Below are positions 7,467-16,575 of a stretch of 56,201 nt of DNA, in pieces. The translations under genes and the position numbers were made by a program. The stretch's first letter is position 1, and every line of letters starts with the position of its first letter. The stretch is from NCBI GenBank assembly GCA_022712915.1, contig JAFLJQ010000194.1, forward strand, positions 1 through 56,201, written 5' to 3'. The notes beneath the pieces are model-generated. The model ran no database searches. It saw only the letters and a program-made list of their open reading frames with translations, and was not told the origin of the DNA. Source of the stretch: Gammaproteobacteria bacterium (GTDB taxonomy: Bacteria; Pseudomonadota; Gammaproteobacteria; UBA6429; Thiohalophilaceae).

Positions 7467-8204
7467 TTATAAGGACATACGTTTAAATATTCGCTCTGGA
7501 ATAAATTTTATAATGAGCATTATATATCGCCAGAAAAAGGGTAAATAGACGGTATCTTTTTTCCGTTTGATAGCATTTTCAATACCTTTGGCAATACTTT
7601 TAGGGCTAACCCATAACAGGCCTTTTTTAAAATCTTGCGTCATAGGGGTATCGACAAAACCTGGTTTAATGGTCAATACGTGCACCCCTTTACGATCCAG
7701 CCTATTACGGAGGCCTTGTAAAAATATCGTCAATGCCCCTTTAGCGGTACCATAAATATAATTACTTTGTCGGCCACGATCCCCTGCAACGGATGAAATT
7801 ACAGCTATGCAGCCAGATGCCTGCTTCTCAAACACATTGGCCAGTAGCGTTAAAAGTGAAATAACGCTCAGACAATTGGTATTCAGTTCTTTCAGGCTCA
7901 ATTCAGAATCACCTTCACAGGCGGGTTGATTACTTAGACTGCCATAAGCAATCAGTGCAATGTCGATATGCTCAAGCCTGCCAATTACAGATGTCATAAA
8001 GTGGTTATGACCACTGGTCTCCGTTAAATCCAGCGACTCAGTGATGACGTCCTTTGCGCCACGTACTCGCAGGTCATCGGCAACATTATCAAGTCTGATT
8101 TGATTGCGTGAAACCAGATAGAACCGACAGTCCTGATTGGCATAACGTTGTGCAAACCTTTCTGCAATAGCAGAAGTTGCACCCAGAATAAGAATATTTT
8201 TCAT
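7467..8204 (-). CDS. Short-chain dehydrogenase, DprE2-like (decaprenylphospho-2-keto-pentose reductase)
   Basis: A 245-aa SDR with the cofactor motif ILGATSAIAERFAQRYA at the N-terminus, the active-site Ser in AVISSVAGDRG and the catalytic YIYGTAKGA (YxxxK). The C-terminus has a hydrophobic stretch near FWRYIMLIIKFIP that may contact the membrane. Next to a DprE1-like oxidase and a UbiA-like phosphoribosyltransferase, its likely role is NAD(P)H reduction of the 2-keto intermediate to decaprenyl-phospho-arabinose. It starts 8 bp after the DprE1-like gene. Confidence 0.82.
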   Translation of the reverse strand: MKNILILGATSAIAERFAQRYANQDCRFYLVSRNQIRLDNVADDLRVRGAKDVITESLDLTETSGHNHFMTSVIGRLEHIDIALIAYGSLSNQPACEGDSELSLKELNTNCLSVISLLTLLANVFEKQASGCIAVISSVAGDRGRQSNYIYGTAKGALTIFLQGLRNRLDRKGVHVLTIKPGFVDTPMTQDFKKGLLWVSPKSIAKGIENAIKRKKDTVYLPFFWRYIMLIIKFIPERIFKRMSL

Positions 8205-8211
8205 GGTATGT

Positions 8212-9519
8212 TTATTGTTGTCCTGTTGAGGAAGTTACTCGCCGCCAGAAACTCGATGAGAATTTTGGGTCGATATATTGGCTGAAGGTTTGCCATTCGG
8301 GATAGTAGGATTTATAAGCAAGCCCCGACATACGTGCATCCTTGGCTGGGTAGACTGCACCATTATTCTGCATGGTAATTTCATCAAGTTGATCCAGAAG
8401 CCTAAGGGTTTTGTCGCCTCGGTTGGCCATATCCATCGCCAATGTAATGCCAGGTCTTGGAAATGACAATAATCCCGGTGGTAAATTTTCTCCAAATTTT
8501 TTCACGACACTTAAAAATGATGCCTGACCACTTTTGGCGATAGCCTGTAATATTTGACTCAATGCGTGTTGTGATTTTGCCATCGGAATAACGCATTGAT
8601 ACTGGAAAAAGCCCCGTTTTCCATACATCCGGTTCCAATGTGCAATCTTATCCAATGGATAAAAATAACTATCGTAATGAACGTTTGAAACGTGTTTACG
8701 TGGTTTTTGATAATACAGGGTGTTGAATGATTTAACAGTATAGCGATTCAGCAAAAAACCGGGGGCATCCACTGGCATGGTTAAGGCGGGTTCATCGATA
8801 GTCTTAATGGCTAATTCTTTATCGTCGGCATGATTACCTGCCATATATAAACCACGACCCAACTTGCGCCCCTTGGCCAGACAATCAATCCAGGCCACCG
8901 TATATTCCCAGTCTCTTTCCATAACATCATTTAATGCCAGAAATTCCTCCAGGTTTGCAAAACAACATACCTGTTGGTCAATATGAAAACTGGTAATGGG
9001 TTTGAGTTTGATTTCTACCCAGCTTATCAGACCGGTTAAACCCAGACCGCCTATGGTTGCTTTAAACCAGTCTTCATTTTGTTCCGGGGAGCATAACAGG
9101 CGTTGGCCATCTGAACGTAACAATTCAAAGGCGCTGACATGACAACCAAAACTGCCTGCCCGGTGATGATTTTTGCCATGCACATCATTCGCCACGGCAC
9201 CACCCAATGAAACAAACTTGGTGCCTGGCGTAACGGCTAAAAACCAGCCCTTTGGCATGACCAAAGACAGGATTTGAGCAAGGGTCACACCCGCCTCAGC
9301 GCGCAAGATTCCCTTGTCACTATCAAATTGGATAAAACGTTGTAGATTGGCTGTCGGTAATATTACCGCCCCATCATTCAGGCAGACATCACCATAGCTT
9401 CTGCCCTGACCATAGGCCAACATGGACGGTTTATCTGGCAGTGGTTGATCACGCCAGTAAAGCGGAATGGTGTCCTGCTCAACCGTAGGATAACGGCCCC
9501 ATGATGCACCATGTTTCAT
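8212..9519 (-). CDS. FAD-linked oxidase, DprE1-like (decaprenylphospho-ribose 2'-oxidase)
   Basis: A 435-aa VAO/PCMH-type flavoprotein. The FAD-binding part is visible in LAYGQGRSYGDVCLNDGAV, AEAGVTLAQIL, GWFLAVTPGTKFVSLGGAVA and NDVHGKNHHRAGSFG, followed by IGGLGLTGLI. The last residues match the GLAYKSYYPEW and F...DPKF ending of the family. DprE1 oxidises the 2'-OH of decaprenyl-phospho-ribose, the first half of an epimerisation finished by DprE2. The start overlaps the UbiA gene stop by 4 bp (ATGA). Confidence 0.88.
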   Translation of the reverse strand: MKHGASWGRYPTVEQDTIPLYWRDQPLPDKPSMLAYGQGRSYGDVCLNDGAVILPTANLQRFIQFDSDKGILRAEAGVTLAQILSLVMPKGWFLAVTPGTKFVSLGGAVANDVHGKNHHRAGSFGCHVSAFELLRSDGQRLLCSPEQNEDWFKATIGGLGLTGLISWVEIKLKPITSFHIDQQVCCFANLEEFLALNDVMERDWEYTVAWIDCLAKGRKLGRGLYMAGNHADDKELAIKTIDEPALTMPVDAPGFLLNRYTVKSFNTLYYQKPRKHVSNVHYDSYFYPLDKIAHWNRMYGKRGFFQYQCVIPMAKSQHALSQILQAIAKSGQASFLSVVKKFGENLPPGLLSFPRPGITLAMDMANRGDKTLRLLDQLDEITMQNNGAVYPAKDARMSGLAYKSYYPEWQTFSQYIDPKFSSSFWRRVTSSTGQQ

Positions 9520-10937
9520 AGCGCCAGCCAGAAACTACAAGAGACAATAGCGGCAACGACGTAACTCATCTTGTCACGCAGGGCAAACAGGACTGGATCT
9601 TCATCCATCTGCCCACGATAGGCTAGTAACCAAATACGGCTTACCCAGAATAGCAAGACCATGCTGATGCTCCACAACCACATCGGCTTACTATAGAGCA
9701 TGCTGGCTTGAAGGTCATGGATATACAAGATCATGACCATGATGGATAAATAGCTGCTCGTTACACCAAATAAACTGATAATAGGCAAATCACTCACAAC
9801 GTAACCACGCGTACCTGCGGACAAATCTCCCGCTTCTGCCAGATTATGTAATTCTGAATAACGCTTGGCAAAAGCAAAACTCAGAAAGAAAAATACCGAG
9901 AATGCAAGTAACCAATGAGAGACCTGAATATCTGCGGCAAACACGCCAGCAATAATTCTTAAGCTATAAAGTATGGTCAGAGTAAAGACATCCACCAAGG
10001 CATGTAACTTGAGGTTGATGGAATAAGCCGTGGTCAAAATAATATACAGTATTAGAAGTAAGGAGAACATGCCGTTTACCTGCCATGCTAACAAACCTGC
10101 CAGCAGAAGCAGTAACGGAATAACCATAATACCCACAGGAATAGGTAAGGCACCCGAGGCAAAGGGTCGGTTTCGTTTTTTAGGATGCTTGCGGTCTGCC
10201 TCCAGGTCAAATAAATCATTAATAATATAGATTGACGATGCCGTCAGACTAAAGGCTATGAAGGCAAATAATACATTAAACCATGATGTTAACGGTTGAG
10301 GTGTCGCAAGAATGATAGGCACAAATAGCAGGCTGTTTTTGGCCCACTGGTGTAGGCGCATATTCCGCAATAGATTCCTGACAATGCCATTTGAAGAAAT
10401 GGCAAACTCTGCCTCTAATTCAATGTCTTTTTGCTTTAACTGGCGCTTTAGTTTTTGTGGTGCATTAACCAGTATCGCAGCAGCAGCCTGTTCCCATACC
10501 GCCATATCAACGCTGGCATTGGCAGCATAGACAAAACCTTTTTCACCGTATTCATCAACTAATCTGGCCGCTTTAACCTTGCCCGATAGATTGGTTCTGT
10601 CGTCGCTGGCCAAGACCTTATCGAACAGGCCCAGTTCGTTGGCTATACCGTTGGCGATATTTGCATTGGCAGCGGTGACCAGGCAAATATGACGACCGTT
10701 CTGTTTTTGTTTGCCTAAATAATCAAGCAGAGATGCCGTATAGGGCAATAACGAGGGATTGAGGCGGATGCGTTTACTCACCTGCTGCTTAAATCCAGCT
10801 TTACCAGACAGTAACCAATAGAACATTTTGACCAGATAGGCGGGATTGGTCCGGATGAGTATCAGGCAGCCCTCCCAGAGGGTGTCGGTTGGCGTCAGCG
10901 ACCCGTCCAAATCAACACAAAGAGGTTTTAGCGGCAT
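9516..10937 (-). CDS. HAD phosphatase-UbiA prenyltransferase fusion (decaprenyl-phosphate phosphoribosyltransferase-like)
   Basis: Two domains. Residues 1-190 are a HAD-type phosphatase: CVDLDGSLTPTDTLWEG (DxDGT-like nucleophile), LVTAANANIA and YAANASVDMAVWEQA. Residues 195-473 are a UbiA-family membrane transferase with the two Asp-rich motifs NDLFDLEADR and YSINLK..ALVDVFT. In this context the UbiA part should attach 5-phosphoribose to a polyprenyl phosphate, and the HAD part would remove the 5-phosphate. The fusion puts steps 1 and 2 of the pathway in one chain. First gene of the minus-strand operon. Confidence 0.85.
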   Translation of the reverse strand: MPLKPLCVDLDGSLTPTDTLWEGCLILIRTNPAYLVKMFYWLLSGKAGFKQQVSKRIRLNPSLLPYTASLLDYLGKQKQNGRHICLVTAANANIANGIANELGLFDKVLASDDRTNLSGKVKAARLVDEYGEKGFVYAANASVDMAVWEQAAAAILVNAPQKLKRQLKQKDIELEAEFAISSNGIVRNLLRNMRLHQWAKNSLLFVPIILATPQPLTSWFNVLFAFIAFSLTASSIYIINDLFDLEADRKHPKKRNRPFASGALPIPVGIMVIPLLLLLAGLLAWQVNGMFSLLLILYIILTTAYSINLKLHALVDVFTLTILYSLRIIAGVFAADIQVSHWLLAFSVFFFLSFAFAKRYSELHNLAEAGDLSAGTRGYVVSDLPIISLFGVTSSYLSIMVMILYIHDLQASMLYSKPMWLWSISMVLLFWVSRIWLLAYRGQMDEDPVLFALRDKMSYVVAAIVSCSFWLAL

Positions 10938-11334
10938 GTTGTATAGGAATATTTTAGTGTGAGGGTTCTTAAATAAGTCAAAATGTGGTGTTGCCTTATT
11001 GATTGCCTAGTTATTTCAGTTGTTTTTATTCTATATGTTATATGACTATTTCACATTTCTCTAAATCACCACAACTATTCCTTGTTAGTCCGTCTGTTTA
11101 TATTTCCATCTCCTTGCGGCCATTTTACGTAAACTAGCTGTTAGCATATCACGATACAAGGCATATACAATGGGTGCTGTTCTGAGGACGATTATTGTGG
11201 ATAGGGGTTAAAATCTATCCCCATGCTACTTTCCCATCACTCTTGATAGAGTGAGGCGCTGTGGCATATCGGCGTGTATAGTATACTCAACCAAAATCAT
11301 ATTTCGACGCAACCTGACCATTAAAATTGCTTAC
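10938..11334. other. Divergent promoter region
   Basis: About 400 bp between two diverging operons. It is AT-rich, and I see no ORF with a ribosome site and no confident terminator. Promoters for both operons probably lie here, but no near-consensus -35/-10 pair is visible. Confidence 0.4.
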
Positions 11335-12282
11335 ATGACTATTAATACAAGTTTGAAATTAATCATTCCTGGTGCTGCAGGACTGGTAGGACAAAATCTG
11401 ATCATTGCGCTAAAGGAAATGGGATATAAAAATATTGTCGCCATCGATAAACATCCAGACAATACCCGGATATTGCGTCAGCTCCACCCCGATATCACGA
11501 TCATCGAAGCCGACATATCCTATCCTGGCGAGTGGCAAAGTGCTTGTGCCGATGGTGACATGGTGGTCATGTTACAGGCCCAGATCGGTGCCAAGTTATC
11601 CGCCCCCTTTATTCGCAACAACATTGAATCCACTCGATTAATGCTAGAGACCGCTAAAAAAGAATCGGTTCCCTACATTGTGCACATCAGTTCATCGGTG
11701 GTGGAGTCGGTGGCGGATGATAACTATACCAATACCAAAAAAACCCAGGAAGAAATGGTCAAAAACAGTGGCATTGAACACTGTATCTTGCGGCCCACGC
11801 TTATGTTTGGTTGGTTTGACCGTAAACACCTCGGTTGGCTCTCTCGCTTTATGAAAAAGGTGCCTGTGTTCCCCATACCGGGTAATGGTCGTTATATGCG
11901 TCAACCGCTATATGTGCAGGACTTTTGTAATATTATCGTTGCCTGCCTGGAGAAAAAACCCAAAAATGACGTTTTCAATATTACAGGTATTGAAAATGTT
12001 GATTACATCGATATCATCAAAATGATCAAAAAGACAGTCCGATCCAGCACCCTGATTTTGCATATACCCTATGCCCTGTTCTGGTTGTTGCTCAAGGTTT
12101 ATGCCATGTTTGACTCTGATCCCCCCTTTACGGCGGAACAATTAAAGGCGCTGATTGCCAAAGATGAATTTGAGGTCATTGCCTGGGGAGATATATTTGG
12201 TGTCAAACCAACACCCTTTACCCAGGCCATAGAACAGACCTATGGCGAAAACAAATATTCCAACATAACTCTAAAGTTTTGA
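11335..12282 (+). CDS. NAD-dependent epimerase/dehydratase (extended SDR)
   Basis: The start is placed at the ATG at 11335 (MTINTSLKLIIPGAAGL); the longer frame has no support. Residues 8-25 carry the Rossmann motif GAAGLVGQNL, then ADIS for adenine contact, HISSSVVE for the active-site Ser region and an RPTLMFGWFDRKHLGWL substrate loop. The expected YxxxK is represented by DNYTNTKK. It is probably a sugar-nucleotide or lipid-linked sugar epimerase/reductase. It overlaps the next gene (TGATG), so the pair is co-translated. Confidence 0.8.
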   Translation: MTINTSLKLIIPGAAGLVGQNLIIALKEMGYKNIVAIDKHPDNTRILRQLHPDITIIEADISYPGEWQSACADGDMVVMLQAQIGAKLSAPFIRNNIESTRLMLETAKKESVPYIVHISSSVVESVADDNYTNTKKTQEEMVKNSGIEHCILRPTLMFGWFDRKHLGWLSRFMKKVPVFPIPGNGRYMRQPLYVQDFCNIIVACLEKKPKNDVFNITGIENVDYIDIIKMIKKTVRSSTLILHIPYALFWLLLKVYAMFDSDPPFTAEQLKALIAKDEFEVIAWGDIFGVKPTPFTQAIEQTYGENKYSNITLKF

Positions 12283-13580
12283 TGATGAAAAAAGTTGCAG
12301 TTTTAGGTGCCGGTGTCATGGGGTTGGCCTGTGCCAATGAATTATTGAAAAAGGGCTATCAGGTCGACATCTATGAAGCCGATGATCGTATTGGTGGTAT
12401 GTCAGCCCACTTTGATTTCAGTGGTCTGAGCATCGAGCGTTATTATCATTTTATCTGTAAAACAGACCATGATCTTTTTGCCTGCCTGGAGGACTTTGGC
12501 CTCAGCAATAAGCTGCGTTGGGTTGACACCAAAATGGGCTATTTCTACGATGGTAAGCTCTATAAATGGGGTAATCCCCACGCCCTGCTAAGCTTCCCGA
12601 AATTAGATCTGATTTCAAAACTACGTTATGCCCTGCATGCCTTTATCTCTACCAAACGAAATGACTGGTCCGGGCTTGACCAAAAAGAGGCCTCTCACTG
12701 GATTAAAAAATGGGTTGGTAACAAGGCCTACAAGGTTCTATGGGAAAAACTGTTTGCCCTGAAGTTCTATGGCTACAAGGATAATTTGTCCGCCGCCTGG
12801 ATCTGGACGCGCATCAAACGCATTGGCCTGTCCCGCCGGAGCCTGATGCAAGAACAATTGGGTTACATCGAAGGGGGTTCGGAAACACTGCTAGATCGCT
12901 ATCAAACACTTATCGAACAGCAAGGTGGTCGGATTCATCTGAGCTCAGCGGTTGAGCAGGTTATCGTTGAACAAGGCCGGGCCAGTGGTGTGAAAACGGC
13001 ACAAGGGGTTGAAAATTACGATATGGTTGTAAGTACCGCCCCCCTGCCTTTTGTCCCGCAACTTATCCCAGCGTTATCTAATGACGATAAGGATAAATAT
13101 AACAACATTAACAATATTGCCGTAGTGTGTGTCGTCTTCAAACTGAAACATGCGCTAACAGAAAATTTCTGGCTGAATGTTAATGATGATCGCATGGCGA
13201 TACCCGGTCTCATCGAGTTCTCCAACCTGCGTCCACTTGATCCACATATCGTGTATATTCCTTATTATCTGCCACAGCAACATCCCAAGTTCTCACAGTC
13301 TGATGATGAATTTAAGGTCGAGGCAAAGGCCTGTTTGAAAATGATTAACGCGGACTTTGTCGATGATGACATCATCGACATACATGTCTCAAGGTATCGC
13401 TTTGCCCAGCCGATTTGTCCACCAGGTTTTCTGAGTACCTTGCCGCCCATCAAAAATGAGATTAACAACCTGTATATTGCTGACACGTCTTATTATTACC
13501 CTGAAGACAGGTCAATCAATGAGAGTATAAAACTGGGTAAGCAGATCGCTAAAATATGTATGTCTGATGTCAATCACTGA
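12282..13580 (+). CDS. FAD-dependent oxidoreductase (amine oxidase / UDP-galactopyranose mutase-like)
   Basis: A 432-aa flavoprotein with an N-terminal dinucleotide motif VAVLGAGVMGLACANELLKKG and the DRIGGMSAHFDFSGLSIERYYHFI stretch common to NAD(P)/FAD oxidoreductases of polysaccharide clusters. The C-terminal FAD contact is NNLYIADTSYYYPEDRSINESI. It may reduce or rearrange a lipid-linked or nucleotide sugar. The neighbours (epimerase upstream, GtrA downstream, both overlapping) point to envelope glycan synthesis. Exact substrate unknown. Confidence 0.78.
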   Translation: MMKKVAVLGAGVMGLACANELLKKGYQVDIYEADDRIGGMSAHFDFSGLSIERYYHFICKTDHDLFACLEDFGLSNKLRWVDTKMGYFYDGKLYKWGNPHALLSFPKLDLISKLRYALHAFISTKRNDWSGLDQKEASHWIKKWVGNKAYKVLWEKLFALKFYGYKDNLSAAWIWTRIKRIGLSRRSLMQEQLGYIEGGSETLLDRYQTLIEQQGGRIHLSSAVEQVIVEQGRASGVKTAQGVENYDMVVSTAPLPFVPQLIPALSNDDKDKYNNINNIAVVCVVFKLKHALTENFWLNVNDDRMAIPGLIEFSNLRPLDPHIVYIPYYLPQQHPKFSQSDDEFKVEAKACLKMINADFVDDDIIDIHVSRYRFAQPICPPGFLSTLPPIKNEINNLYIADTSYYYPEDRSINESIKLGKQIAKICMSDVNH

Positions 13581-13974
13581 TGCTTTCAAATCGCAGCGCT
13601 TTGTCAAGTTTGTTATGGTCGGCGGTCTCGCTGCGTTGGTCAATTTTCTATCGCGGATAGGTTTTAGTCAATTTGTATCCTTCAGTACCGCCGTCATATT
13701 AGCTTATCTGGTCGGCATGACCACCGCATTTATTTTATCCAGAAAATATGTTTTTGATAAAAGCAGCCAGCCTGTTATAAAGCAGTTTTATTTTTTCTCA
13801 CTAGTTAATATGTTTGCCGCCGCGCAAGTCTGGGCGATCAGTGTTGGTTTGGCGGAATACTTGTTTGTCTGGCTGGAATACCATTTTTTTCGGGAAGAGC
13901 TGGCACATCTGATTGGTATAGCGGTGCCCGTTTTCACCAGTTACATAGGGCACAAAAAACTGTCATTCCGGTAA
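13567..13974 (+). CDS. GtrA-family membrane protein
   Basis: A 135-aa protein with four predicted membrane helices, starting RFVKFVMVGGLAALVNFLSR, the typical GtrA N-terminus, with ending FTSYIGHKKLSFR. GtrA-like proteins are thought to assist translocation or use of polyprenyl-linked sugars; the mycobacterial one sits in the decaprenyl-phospho-arabinose pathway. It overlaps the preceding gene by 14 bp and ends the plus-strand operon. Confidence 0.85.
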   Translation: MSITDAFKSQRFVKFVMVGGLAALVNFLSRIGFSQFVSFSTAVILAYLVGMTTAFILSRKYVFDKSSQPVIKQFYFFSLVNMFAAAQVWAISVGLAEYLFVWLEYHFFREELAHLIGIAVPVFTSYIGHKKLSFR

Positions 13975-14015
13975 TAAAAATTACCACTGATGGTATGCAT
14001 GCACGGGAACTCAAA

Positions 14016-14125
14016 CACGGCACTGACGCCGCTATCGCGGGCTTGTGCCCCTGTGGGCGAAAAATGCATTTGTAGAAGTGCCCTATAGTTTGAAATACGG
14101 CTAAAAAATTGCGCTAATAGATGAT
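14016..14125 (+). repeat. Direct repeat A, right copy
   Basis: Counterpart of 5834-5957 in direct orientation, with the same order of conserved blocks (CACGGCACTGAC, CGCGGGCTTGTGCCCC, TGCATTTGTAGA). It lies between the GtrA gene and tRNA-Phe, a common integration site. Confidence 0.6.
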
Positions 14126-14140
14126 AGGTAACAGAATAAA

Positions 14141-14216
14141 TGGTGGCCAGGGACGGAATCGAACCGCCGACACGGGGATTTTCAATCCCCTGCTCTACCG
14201 ACTGAGCTACCTGGCC
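14141..14216 (-). tRNA. tRNA-Phe (GAA)
   Basis: On the minus strand the sequence begins GGCCAGGTAGCTCAGTCGGT and ends in an encoded CCA. The acceptor stem GGCCAGG/CCTGGCC, D-arm, anticodon stem GGGGA-TTGAAAA-TCCCC with anticodon GAA, and T-arm GGTTCGATTCC are all intact. Length is 73 nt plus CCA. Confidence 0.97.
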
Positions 14217-14389
14217 TTAGTGGTGGCTTGACTAATTAGGTCCGAGTATCAAGGGAATCCAACTGCGAGATAATCACTGTGGGGGGGGGTGTGATTGTCT
14301 CTGGCCCCTCGTTACTCGTTCCTCCCCATAGGGAGCGGCGTATTAAACAGGCTCCACGCCCGTGAGTCAAGTTCTTGAGTGGGATAGCG

Positions 14390-14662
14390 TTAATTATTAG
14401 GTGGGGTATAGCCTTCTGGTGTAGTTGAGTCATCACTAAATAAGAATTTCTCCATTTCTTTTACCAGTAGGGCACGATGCTCGGGGTTAACCAGGGTCAG
14501 ACGGCGTTCATTGATGAGCATGGTTTGTTGTTTTAACCACAGTTGCCAGGCCTCCTTGGAAATAGAGTCAAATATCTGCTGCCCCAGTTCCCCGGGGTAG
14601 GTCGGCCGTTCCAGGCCTTCGGCTTCTTTATTCAATTTTATACAGTTGATCATACGCGCCAT
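14390..14662 (-). CDS. yggX: Fe(2+)-trafficking / oxidative damage protection protein YggX
   Basis: A 90-aa protein with the YggX hallmarks: [10 protein letters not shown] with the conserved Cys7, [35 protein letters not shown] and LTLVNPEHR. YggX protects iron-sulphur enzymes during oxidative stress. It lies directly downstream of mutY, whose product carries a 4Fe-4S cluster; this order is conserved in gammaproteobacteria. Confidence 0.95.
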   Translation of the reverse strand: MARMINCIKLNKEAEGLERPTYPGELGQQIFDSISKEAWQLWLKQQTMLINERRLTLVNPEHRALLVKEMEKFLFSDDSTTPEGYTPPNN

Positions 14663-14700
14663 GGTTCTTCCTCCGACTCATATTGTTTATTTGGCTGCCT

Positions 14701-15762
14701 TCAAGCTAATTGCTCAAGCAGTTGTTTAACCGGGCCTGGCAGGCCCAGTGCATCAGGTTGGTGTGTGTTATACCAGAGAGTGACAGGGGCTTCCATGATG
14801 TAATTCGTATGGCCTTGAAGCTTGGCGCGAATCGGCTGGATATCAAGGTGGAAGTGGCTGAAGCTATGGCGGATTACATTTTCTTGTTGCACGGGGCTGA
14901 TCGTCAGGCCGAATTGCTGTTCACACCAGACATTGATATCTTCATCCAATGGGCACTCTGGAAAGCTCCACAGGCCGCCCCAGATGCCGCTAGGTGGACG
15001 TTGCTGTAAGAGGAACTGACCATGCTGATCTTGCAATAACAACATGCGTGCTTGGCGAACAGGCAGGGGCTTTTTTGGTTTACGTGATGGGTATTGTTTA
15101 ACCGCGTCATGTTTTCTGGCCTGACATAATTCACAGACCGGGCAGCTATCGCAACGGGGTTTGCTGCGAGTACAAACCGTAGCGCCCAGATCCATGATTG
15201 CCTGACTATAATCCACCAGCCTTGCATCGGGAGTATATTTATCGGCCAGTAGCCAGAGTTGTTGTTCGATAGTCTTTTGCCCCGGCCAACCTGAAATGGT
15301 ATGCAGGCGAGTGAGTACTCGCTTCACATTGCCATCCAGAATAGCGTGGCGTTGACCCAGTGACTGAGCAAGGATTGCACCGGCGGTGGAACGGCCAATG
15401 CCAGGCAAGGCTATGACCTCATCAAACTTATCAGGAAACAGTCCGGCATGTTTTTCGGTGATAATTTGTGCGGCCTTGTAGAGGTTTCGAGCACGGGCGT
15501 AATAGCCAAGCCCCGTCCATAAATGCAGGATATCGTCTATTTTTGCGTGGGCAACGGCATCGATATTCGGGAAACGTGCCATAAACCGTTCAAAGTAGGG
15601 TATGGCCGTGACAACCTGGGTCTGCTGTAACATGATCTCTGAGATCCATACTCGATACGGGCTGCGATCGGACTGCCAGGGTAAATCATGACGACCATTT
15701 TGCTCAAACCAGTTCAGTAGGCGCAGGCTAAATTCTTCAGTAAGATTCTTCGTCTTGGGCAA
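14701..15762 (-). CDS. mutY: A/G-specific adenine DNA glycosylase
   Basis: Removes A mispaired with 8-oxoG. Helix-hairpin-helix LPGIGRSTAGAILAQSLGQ with catalytic Asp in AILDGNVKRVL; catalytic Glu in ISEIMLQQTQV. The 4Fe-4S loop is CTRSKPRCDSCPVCELC. The C-terminal NUDIX-like 8-oxoG reader runs over about residues 235-350 (QHGQFLLQQRPPSGIWGGLWSFPE). 353 aa is full length. It overlaps the SRPBCC gene by 26 bp and precedes yggX. Confidence 0.96.
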   Translation of the reverse strand: MPKTKNLTEEFSLRLLNWFEQNGRHDLPWQSDRSPYRVWISEIMLQQTQVVTAIPYFERFMARFPNIDAVAHAKIDDILHLWTGLGYYARARNLYKAAQIITEKHAGLFPDKFDEVIALPGIGRSTAGAILAQSLGQRHAILDGNVKRVLTRLHTISGWPGQKTIEQQLWLLADKYTPDARLVDYSQAIMDLGATVCTRSKPRCDSCPVCELCQARKHDAVKQYPSRKPKKPLPVRQARMLLLQDQHGQFLLQQRPPSGIWGGLWSFPECPLDEDINVWCEQQFGLTISPVQQENVIRHSFSHFHLDIQPIRAKLQGHTNYIMEAPVTLWYNTHQPDALGLPGPVKQLLEQLA

Positions 15763-16318
15763 GATGCTCTATTCCATTTATAGTCTTCTCCGCCTCCTCC
15801 AGCAGACGCCTTTTCATAAAATAGGGGCCAATGACGGGGGGGACAAAAAAACCCGGTACCACATCGGCCCGGTAATGAATGATGGTAAAATCATCCTGTT
15901 GATAAATGTGCCACAATATTCGCCCATATTCCATATTGCTTTCTTCCGGCAGGGTCTTCACCTGAATATAACCTTTGCCCAACTCCGTTACCTGCTGCAC
16001 CTGTTTGATCTCCTGACAAAAAAACCACACACAACCCTCAGCTATAATTTGAACCTTGTGCTGCTGGCCATCACTTTGCAACAGGCGACTGGTTTTAATG
16101 GCGTCATTCAGATCTTTGAGATGGTTGAAATCCATCAGAATAGCGTACACCGTTGCTGGTTCGGCCTCAATTTTCATCTCCAGCCGGATCAGATAATGCC
16201 CATTATCATAATGGATGTAGCTATCAATAATCTCACCTGCATGACAGATAGACAGGTAAACGGCCTGATAATAGACAAAACATATACAAAGCATGATCCT
16301 GGCAGATGTGTCCCTCAT
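15737..16318 (-). CDS. SRPBCC-family (START/cyclase-like) exported protein
   Basis: 193 aa with an N-terminal hydrophobic signal (IMLCICFVYYQAVYLSICHA) followed by a START/polyketide-cyclase-like domain: VYAILMDFNHLKDLNDAIKTS, then alternating beta strands and FFVPPVIGPYFMKRRLLEEAEKTI as the C-terminal helix. It probably binds a hydrophobic ligand or lipid in the periplasm. The start is uncertain. It overlaps mutY and may be co-transcribed with it. Confidence 0.72.
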   Translation of the reverse strand: MRDTSARIMLCICFVYYQAVYLSICHAGEIIDSYIHYDNGHYLIRLEMKIEAEPATVYAILMDFNHLKDLNDAIKTSRLLQSDGQQHKVQIIAEGCVWFFCQEIKQVQQVTELGKGYIQVKTLPEESNMEYGRILWHIYQQDDFTIIHYRADVVPGFFVPPVIGPYFMKRRLLEEAEKTINGIEHLAQDEESY

Positions 16319-16575
16319 AAAGACAAAGGTAGCACTTGATTGCTGGGAAGCGTGGTCTGGCGAATAAAAATAAAATTGGAGTGTTAGTCGAATGATATTG
16401 GATCATCTTTATTTGACCATACAGATGCTTTTTCCAAATTTGGACTGAATCCAGGCATCATGCTTGCCAGATATATTAAATAAAGTTCTCAAATATCTAC
16501 AGAACCCCTGTGCTCAGACGATAAATATGGCATTCAGGGAGAGGTTAATTTACTGATTTTAAGAGGGTTGTTCGA

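Noticed and set aside
14236-14436. 66-aa minus-strand ORF between tRNA-Phe and yggX
   Set aside because: Overlaps the yggX 3' end in another frame, includes a G-homopolymer run, and has no ribosome site.
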